A stretch of DNA of 64,000 bases from Rhodobacter sp. SGA-6-6. Lineage in GTDB: Bacteria; Pseudomonadota; Alphaproteobacteria; Rhodobacterales; Rhodobacteraceae. A program made the position numbers and the translations under genes. Numbering within the stretch: position 1 is the stretch's first letter; each line of letters begins with the position of its first letter. This document shows, one piece after another, positions 59,232-64,000 of this stretch. Below the pieces are notes generated by a model, which worked only from the letters and a program-made list of their open reading frames with translations, did no database searches and was not told where the DNA came from. The stretch spans positions 248,001 to 312,000 of the forward strand of contig NZ_JAAKGP010000005.1 of NCBI RefSeq assembly GCF_011043545.1, read 5' to 3'.

Positions 59232-59483
59232 CTAGCGCCGGGCGATCACCGCCAGCCGGTTGCGCAGCATCGGCGGCGCCTCTCCGGCGGGGACGGGGAA
59301 GCTGTCGCGCGCCCGCATCGTGTCCAGAAGCAGCGGCATGCAGCCGCCGCAATCGGCCCGCTTGCCGAGCGCATGGTAGATCTTGCCCGGGGTGATGACG
59401 GTATCGGGGTCCGAGGCGCGCATCCAGTCCACCGCGGCGCGGATGTCGTGGTCGGTGATGCTCTGGCAGTGGCAGACGATCAT
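59232..59483 (-). CDS. bfd: Bacterioferritin-associated ferredoxin
   Basis: 83 residues. [2Fe-2S] protein with ligands in MIVCHCQ and ADCGGCMPLL. It docks on bacterioferritin and reduces the stored ferric core so iron can leave. A C-terminal extension (~25 residues, PVPAGEAPPMLRNRLAVIARR in part) goes beyond the E. coli length. It starts 19 bp after the stop of imelysin 1. Confidence 0.93.
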   Translation of the reverse strand: MIVCHCQSITDHDIRAAVDWMRASDPDTVITPGKIYHALGKRADCGGCMPLLLDTMRARDSFPVPAGEAPPMLRNRLAVIARR

Positions 59484-59502
59484 CTCGGGCCCCGGGGTTC
59501 GC

Positions 59503-60768
59503 TTACTGGAAGACGGCGGAAGGGTTGTCGAGGCTGTCCGAACCCTCGAAGTCGATCTTCGACAGGCCGAGCGCCGCCACCGCCCGCTCGATGGATTTGG
59601 TCTGGGTGACCAGCGCGTCCACGCCGCCCATGATCAGCGCCTCGCCCTCCTTGTTGCCGGGGGCCAGCATCATGTCATAGGCGAAGCCGCCCTCGGCCGC
59701 CGCCTTGATCGCGCCGAGCGCGGCGACGGTGGCGTCCAGTTCGGCCTTCAGCTGGGTATCGACGGCGGCGTCCTTCGCGGCCACCAGCTCCGACAGCGAG
59801 GGGCCGGAGACGACCGAGCCGTCCACGCGGGTATAGCTGCCCAGATAGACATTCCGCACCCCGAGACCATCGTAGTAATGGCTGTTGTGGGTGTTGTCCG
59901 AGAAGCAGTCGTGCTCTTCCTCGGGGTCGTTCAGCATCAGGCCCAGCTTCATCCGCTCGCCCGCCTGCTCGCCGTAGGAGAGGCTGCCCATGCCGGTCAG
60001 CATCGCCAGCAGCCCGGCGTTCGGGTCGGCGGTGACCGTGGCGCGGCCCTCGCCGCCCTCGGCCCATTGGGCGGCCATGAATTCCAGGTCGCTGACCAGC
60101 AGGTCGGTCGCCGCCTTCAGATAGGCGGCGCGGCGGTCGCAGTTGCCGCCGGTGCAGCCGTCGCCCTGGACGTAATCGGTATAGGGACGGTTGCCGGCGC
60201 CGGCCTCGGTGCCGTTCAGGTCCTGGCCCCAGAGCAGGAATTCGATGGCATGGTAGCCCGAGGCGACATTGGCCTCGATCCCGTCGGCTTCCTGCAGGGT
60301 GTCGGAGATCAGGTCGGGGGTGATCTGCGTCGCATCGACCTCGGTGCCCGACAGGGTGAACTTCGGCGTGGCGATCACGTTCAGCCCGGCCAGCGCGTTC
60401 TCCTCGTTCTCGGCGGTGCCCTGCGCCACGTAGTCGATCAGCCCCTCGTCCAGCGGCCAGGCGTTCACCTTGCCTTCCCAGTCGTCGACGATGGCATTGC
60501 CGAAGCGGAAGACCTCGGTCTGCTGGTAGGGCGCGCGGGCGGCGAGCCAGGCGTCGCGGGCGGCCTTCAGGGTTTCGTCCGAGGGCGTGGCGATCAGCGC
60601 ATCCACCGCGGCCTGCAGCGCCTTGGCGGTGGACAGGCTATCGGCATAGCCCGCGGCGGCGATGTCGGCATAGGTCCTGACCACGTCGGCCGGATCGGCG
60701 GCGCGGGCCGTGGCGGGCAGGATCAGCGCCAGGGCGGTCGACAGGGCAAGCATCTTGACGCGGGTCAT
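59503..60768 (-). CDS. Imelysin-family periplasmic iron protein 1
   Basis: 421 residues, with a signal peptide (LALSTALALILPATARAA). Two helical halves; the family motif GxHxxE is intact in GYHAIEFLLWGQDLNG. Other conserved segments are FRFGNAIVDDWEGKVNAWPLDEGLIDY and YTDYVQGDGCTGGNCDRR with a cysteine pair. IrpA/ICMP-type proteins are induced by iron starvation and bind iron at or near the cell surface. It lies 42 bp after hemP, in the same transcript. Confidence 0.94.
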   Translation of the reverse strand: MTRVKMLALSTALALILPATARAADPADVVRTYADIAAAGYADSLSTAKALQAAVDALIATPSDETLKAARDAWLAARAPYQQTEVFRFGNAIVDDWEGKVNAWPLDEGLIDYVAQGTAENEENALAGLNVIATPKFTLSGTEVDATQITPDLISDTLQEADGIEANVASGYHAIEFLLWGQDLNGTEAGAGNRPYTDYVQGDGCTGGNCDRRAAYLKAATDLLVSDLEFMAAQWAEGGEGRATVTADPNAGLLAMLTGMGSLSYGEQAGERMKLGLMLNDPEEEHDCFSDNTHNSHYYDGLGVRNVYLGSYTRVDGSVVSGPSLSELVAAKDAAVDTQLKAELDATVAALGAIKAAAEGGFAYDMMLAPGNKEGEALIMGGVDALVTQTKSIERAVAALGLSKIDFEGSDSLDNPSAVFQ

Positions 60769-60810
60769 TGCAGGGGCCTCGGTATGGAACGGGGAGGGAA
60801 CGGAAACGGG

Positions 60811-61002
60811 TCATTTGGTCAGGATCAGCTTGCCGGCCCGGGTGATGCGCAGGGCATAGACCTGATCGCCCAAGAGGATGCGGGCGGAGCTGCCGCCACC
60901 CGTCAGGACCCGCGCATCGTGGCAGGGCTCGCTGCCGAAGGGTTTCGGCGCGGCGGGGGGCAGGGCCGGTTCGGCGGCCGGGTCGGCCTCCTTGCGGTCC
61001 AT
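60811..61002 (-). CDS. hemP: HemP, hemin uptake regulator-like protein
   Basis: 63 residues. The C-terminal half SSARILLGDQVYALRITRAG is the HemP/HmuP signature; the N-terminal half is a Pro/Ala-rich linker. HmuP in related bacteria is needed for expression of haem uptake genes. GGAGG precedes the ATG. It leads the iron operon, a position consistent with iron-responsive control. Confidence 0.92.
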   Translation of the reverse strand: MDRKEADPAAEPALPPAAPKPFGSEPCHDARVLTGGGSSARILLGDQVYALRITRAGKLILTK

Positions 61003-61312
61003 GTCTCACCTCCATCAAGGGCATGTCGCTTGCTTGCCTTCCGGGGCTGGCTGCGGATTGCCCTATAGGTGACAAAATCAGTCGGAAGTGTAAAGCCGAT
61101 TTTTCGGTAAGGTATCTTTCCGGCCTTTTGCCGCAGGCCCTGCCGCCAAGGTGAATTGACAGAATCACGAGGCGCAGGCGTAAGCTGCGGCCACAGGCGC
61201 CTGCCCGGCGCCGCTTCCTTGTGTTCCCTTTCGCGCGGCATCCGGGCGGACCAAGACCTGACGGGACGGAATGGTCCGGTCCCGGATAACATCGCAATCA
61301 GGGAATACGGAA
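61003..61312. other. Divergent region between hemP and the first PotD-like gene
   Basis: 310 bp. A possible minus-strand promoter for hemP is TTTACA (61094-61089) with ACCTAT (61070-61065), 18 bp apart. The region around 61070-61115 is unusually AT-rich and is where an iron box would be expected. I cannot assign one by eye. Confidence 0.4.
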
Positions 61313-62437
61313 TTGACCCAATCCTCCACCCTCAGCCGCCGCCGCTTCCTGAAGGCCTCGGCGGCCGGCGCCGGCCTGCTGGCCGCGCCCGCGCTCGTCT
61401 CCTCCCGCGTGCTCGCCTCTTCGGGCGAGCTGAACTTCGTCGGCTGGGCGGGCTATCCCGTGCTGGCCGAGAAGGTCTTCCCCGCCTTCACCGCCGCCAC
61501 CGGCATCACGGTGAACTTCAAGGAACTGCCCGACCAGGACACCATGTTCGGCGAGGCCAAGGTGGCGCTGCAGTCGGGCGGCATCGACGTGATCGAGCCG
61601 ACGATCGACCGCGTCGGGGCCTGGGCATCGAACGGCTTGCTCGGCGCCTTCGACGAATCGAAGCTGGCGATGGACAACTACCTGCCCGGCCTGGCCGACG
61701 GCGCCGCGGGCGAGCGCAGCCGGGTCGACGGCCAGCTGGTCTATGTGCCGTCGAACTGGGGCACCGAGTCGCTGGTGGTCAACGAGGCCGATGCCAAACT
61801 GTCCGACCCGCCCTCGCTGGGCGACCTCTTCAACCCCGAGAACCCCAGCGTGGTGCGCCCGCATTCGGCGCTGGCGGCGATGGGGCGCTGGCTGGATGCG
61901 CAGGGCAAGCTGCCGCGGCCCTGGATCGACGGCTACAGCGACATGGGCGCCATGGTCGAGCTGTGGGACATCGCGCTGGCCGAGGCGATCAAGGTCAAGG
62001 GCAACATCGTGCAGTGGTGGACCGGCGAGAACGACGCCAACGCCGGCTTCACCGCCAACGGCGCCACCATCGGCCTGTGCTGGGACGCCACCGGCTACAA
62101 CCTGCGCAAGGACGGCTACCGCTATGTCGCCCCGACCGAGGGCGCCTTCGCCTGGCATCAGGGCTTCATCATGATGAAGAACGCCACCAACGTCGACCAG
62201 TCGCATGAGTTCGTCAAATGGGTCTCCACCCCGGAAGGGGCGGCGCATTGGGCCTCGGCCTTCTCGTCCAACCCGGTGGGCAAGGGCGCGTCGGACCTGC
62301 TCGATCCCGAAGTGGCCGCCTATTACAACGGCACCTTCAACGACGAGGCGCTGTCGAAGCTGTGGTGGTGGCCCGACCAGTCGGCCGACTTCCTGGCCAA
62401 GCGGGCCGAGTATTCGGACAAATACAAGGCGGCGTAA
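61313..62437 (+). CDS. Tat-exported PotD-like ABC binding protein 1
   Basis: 374 residues if translation starts at TTG 61313, which aligns it with its paralogue; an ATG at 61271 would add 14 residues. Twin-arginine signal SRRRFLKASAAGAGLLAAPA. The mature part is a type-2 binding protein (GELNFVGWAGYPVLAEKVFP, GTESLVVNEADAKLSDPPSLG, ATIGLCWDATGYN, KLWWWPDQSADFL) of the spermidine/putrescine group. A folded, Tat-exported binding protein is unusual for this group. No permease or ATPase is nearby downstream in the window. Confidence 0.88.
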   Translation: MTQSSTLSRRRFLKASAAGAGLLAAPALVSSRVLASSGELNFVGWAGYPVLAEKVFPAFTAATGITVNFKELPDQDTMFGEAKVALQSGGIDVIEPTIDRVGAWASNGLLGAFDESKLAMDNYLPGLADGAAGERSRVDGQLVYVPSNWGTESLVVNEADAKLSDPPSLGDLFNPENPSVVRPHSALAAMGRWLDAQGKLPRPWIDGYSDMGAMVELWDIALAEAIKVKGNIVQWWTGENDANAGFTANGATIGLCWDATGYNLRKDGYRYVAPTEGAFAWHQGFIMMKNATNVDQSHEFVKWVSTPEGAAHWASAFSSNPVGKGASDLLDPEVAAYYNGTFNDEALSKLWWWPDQSADFLAKRAEYSDKYKAA

Positions 62438-62822
62438 GCGGACGCAGGGTCCGGGCGGGAGAAGGCGAGGCATTGCCTCGCCCCGCCCGTGCGGACGGGT
62501 TCACCCGGAAACGGTGTCCGCGAGAAACCCGGTGAGGCCAGCGCCCGACCGGGCGGGCGAGAAGCGCCCCGCCAGGGGGCGGGCGGGCGCTGGCCGGGAC
62601 TTATGGTCCCGGCCGGGAAGGTTGAACCGTTGCGATGTGGCGAAGGCACGCGCCTTCGCCAGACCGTTCCTTTCAGGTCAGTGTCGGCCAATGCATCGAC
62701 GGCGGGCGGCGGGGATTCCCCCGCCGCCCGTTTTTCGTTCACCGTTCCGCCATCGGCGCGTTACACAGGACTGGCAAGGCTGCGCCCACCCGCGCGCCGT
62801 TGCGCAGATGAAGGAGAGCGTG
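62438..62822. other. Intergenic region holding element I
   Basis: 385 bp between two tandem paralogues. Element I covers 62452-62662. The rest includes GGCGGGCGGCGGGG-rich sequence and a GGAGAG ribosome binding site before the second gene; a TTACACAGGACTGGCAAGGC stretch (62761-62780) may be promoter. Confidence 0.6.
62452..62662 (-). repeat. Multi-hairpin intergenic element, copy I
   Basis: Reverse orientation. Hairpin 4 is at 62464-62482 (loop T) and hairpin 1 at 62639-62660. Hairpin 2 (62590-62612) has arms GGCCGGGAC/GTCCCGGCC, a compensated variant. Confidence 0.9.
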
Positions 62823-63941
62823 ATGACCACCCGACTGAACCGCCGCAGATTCCTGCAGACCTCCGCCGCCGGGGCGGGCCTTCTGGCCGCGCCCGCGCTG
62901 GTCTCCTCCCGCGCGCTCGCCTCTTCGGGCGAGCTGAATTTCGTCGGCTGGGCGGGCTACCCGGACCTGGCCGAGAAGATCCTGCCCGCCTTCGAGGCCG
63001 CGACCGGGATCAAGGTCAACTTCAAGGAGGTCCCCGACCACGAGACGATGTATGCCGAGACCAAGATCTCGATGGAGACCGGCGGCATCGACCTGATCGA
63101 GACCACCATCGACCGCTGGGGCAGCTACAACGCCAACGGCCTCTTGCAGCCCTGGGACGAGACCAGGGCCGACCTGAACGCCTATCTGCCGGGGATGCTG
63201 GACGGCGAGGCGGGCGAGATGTCGCGGCTGGAAGGCGCGCTGATGATCCTGCCCTCGGTCTGGGGCACCGAGTCGCTGGTGGCCTCGGAGGCCGACGCCA
63301 AGCTGTCGTCGCCGCCCTCGCTGGGCGACCTGTTCAACCCCGAGAACCCCGCCGTGCTGCGCCCGCATTCGACGCTGGCCGCCATGGGCCGCTGGCTGGA
63401 GGCGCAGGGCAAGCTGCCGAAGCCCTGGCGCGAGGGCTACCGCGACATGGCGGTGATGACCGAGCTGTGGGACATCGCGCTGGCCGAGGCGATCAAGGCC
63501 AAGGGCAACGTGGTGCAATGGTGGTCGGGCGAGAACGAGGCGGTGGCCGGCTTCCAGGCCAACGGCGCGGTGATCGGCCTGTGCTGGGATTCGACCGGCT
63601 TCAACGTCCGCAACGACGGCTACAAATACATCGCCCCGGTCGAGGGCGCCTTCGCCTGGAACCAGGGCTTCTCGCTGGTGAAGGGGGCGAAGAACGCCGA
63701 TGCCGCGCTGGAGCTGGCGAAGTTCGTCGCCACCCCGCGGGCCTCGGCCGACTGGGCCACCGCGTTCAAGGCCAACCCGGTGGCCAAGGGCGGGCCGGAG
63801 CTGATGGAGCCGGAGATCGCCGCCTATTACGCCGGCACCTTCGACGAGGCGGCGCTGAAGTCGCTGTGGTGGTGGCCCGAGCAGGGCGCCGAATTCGTCG
63901 CCAAGCGCGGCGAATATGCCGACAAATACAAGGCGGCCTGA
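62823..63941 (+). CDS. Tat-exported PotD-like ABC binding protein 2 (paralogue)
   Basis: 372 residues. Twin-arginine signal LNRRRFLQTSAAGAGLLAAP, and a mature part clearly paralogous to the protein ending at 62437: identical stretches such as ASSGELNFVGWAGYP, PSLGDLFNPENP and the C-terminal ADKYKAA-type end. Differences cluster in the ligand cleft (for example EPTIDRVGAWASNG versus ETTIDRWGSYNANG), so the ligands may differ. AAGGAGAG precedes the ATG. It is probably the result of a tandem duplication; the rest of the transporter may lie just beyond the window. Confidence 0.92.
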   Translation: MTTRLNRRRFLQTSAAGAGLLAAPALVSSRALASSGELNFVGWAGYPDLAEKILPAFEAATGIKVNFKEVPDHETMYAETKISMETGGIDLIETTIDRWGSYNANGLLQPWDETRADLNAYLPGMLDGEAGEMSRLEGALMILPSVWGTESLVASEADAKLSSPPSLGDLFNPENPAVLRPHSTLAAMGRWLEAQGKLPKPWREGYRDMAVMTELWDIALAEAIKAKGNVVQWWSGENEAVAGFQANGAVIGLCWDSTGFNVRNDGYKYIAPVEGAFAWNQGFSLVKGAKNADAALELAKFVATPRASADWATAFKANPVAKGGPELMEPEIAAYYAGTFDEAALKSLWWWPEQGAEFVAKRGEYADKYKAA

Positions 63942-63964
63942 ACGGGTGACGAAGACGGTTTGCC

Positions 63965-64000
63965 GTGGCGAAGGCCATCGCCTTCGCCACAGTGCGATCT
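63965..64000 (+). repeat. Multi-hairpin intergenic element, copy J (cut by window end)
   Basis: Canonical orientation. Hairpin 1 is at 63967-63988 (loop CATC), followed by the usual ACAGTGCGA spacer; the rest is outside the window. Confidence 0.85.

Noticed and set aside
5271-64000. Repeated palindromic units as a CRISPR array
   Set aside because: Copies are kilobases apart, about 210 bp long and not regularly spaced; no cas genes.
5271-64000. Repeat elements as insertion sequences
   Set aside because: No transposase frame inside them and no evident target duplications; at most non-autonomous.

Overview
The window is a very GC-rich chromosomal stretch typical of a Rhodobacteraceae-like alphaproteobacterium. 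This rests on dense ATGA-overlapping operons, almost no non-coding space, an HpbD enzyme very close to the marine Rhodobacteraceae one, a HemP/imelysin/bacterioferritin iron operon, and ProVWX- and ChoX-type quaternary-amine uptake. I see no rRNA, tRNA, phage, transposase or CRISPR array. Assignment to genus is not possible from this alone.

Layout. (1) 1-9.1 kb: a signalling island with two PAS histidine kinases, a histidine phosphotransfer (HPt) protein and four receiver proteins. None of the receivers has a DNA-binding domain. Two carry a degenerate GGDEF-like output domain and one a decayed kinase ATPase domain. (2) 9.3-12.9 kb: a single polypeptide joining a BetI-like TetR repressor to an alpha/beta hydrolase, then a zinc alcohol dehydrogenase and a ChoX choline-binding protein. 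(3) 13.1-24.0 kb: a MarR/redoxin/MOSC group, phenylalanine hydroxylase (phhAB) with an Lrp regulator, an NsrR-like regulator facing a DUF488-nitronate monooxygenase-5-formyl-THF cycloligase operon with a short leader ORF, an FAH-family hydrolase and cobQ. (4) 24.1-32.7 kb: a GntR-controlled divergon with a branched-chain-amino-acid-type ABC transporter, aldo/keto reductase, DUF3830, TIGR04076 and FAD oxidoreductase genes; the substrate is unknown. (5) 33-41.7 kb: a second GntR-centred divergon, with ProVWX plus a GlxA-type AraC regulator on one arm and a DHDPS-family enzyme, aldehyde dehydrogenase and FAD oxidoreductase on the other. (6) 41.7-46.6 kb: a sugar epimerase, an FAD/NAD(P) protein with a 48-residue membrane partner, an RBBP9-like hydrolase, an Rrf2 regulator and an 82-residue orphan. 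(7) 46.8-54.5 kb: an MttB-family methyltransferase, HpbD (hydroxyproline betaine 2-epimerase), two SDRs, LysR and a DMGDH-like demethylating flavoprotein. Together with block 5 this points to catabolism of proline or hydroxyproline betaines or related N-methylated osmolytes. (8) 54.5-61 kb: an iron regulon, hemP-imelysin-bfd-bfr-di-heme oxidoreductase-imelysin-DUF1513, all on the minus strand. (9) 61.3-64 kb: two tandem Tat-exported PotD-like binding proteins.

Threaded through the window are ten copies (one cut by the window end) of a ~210 bp intergenic element built of several hairpins. Its stems covary between copies, so structure is conserved over sequence. All copies lie downstream of at least one gene end and none lies between divergent genes. 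A second, shorter hairpin family occurs at three other gene ends.
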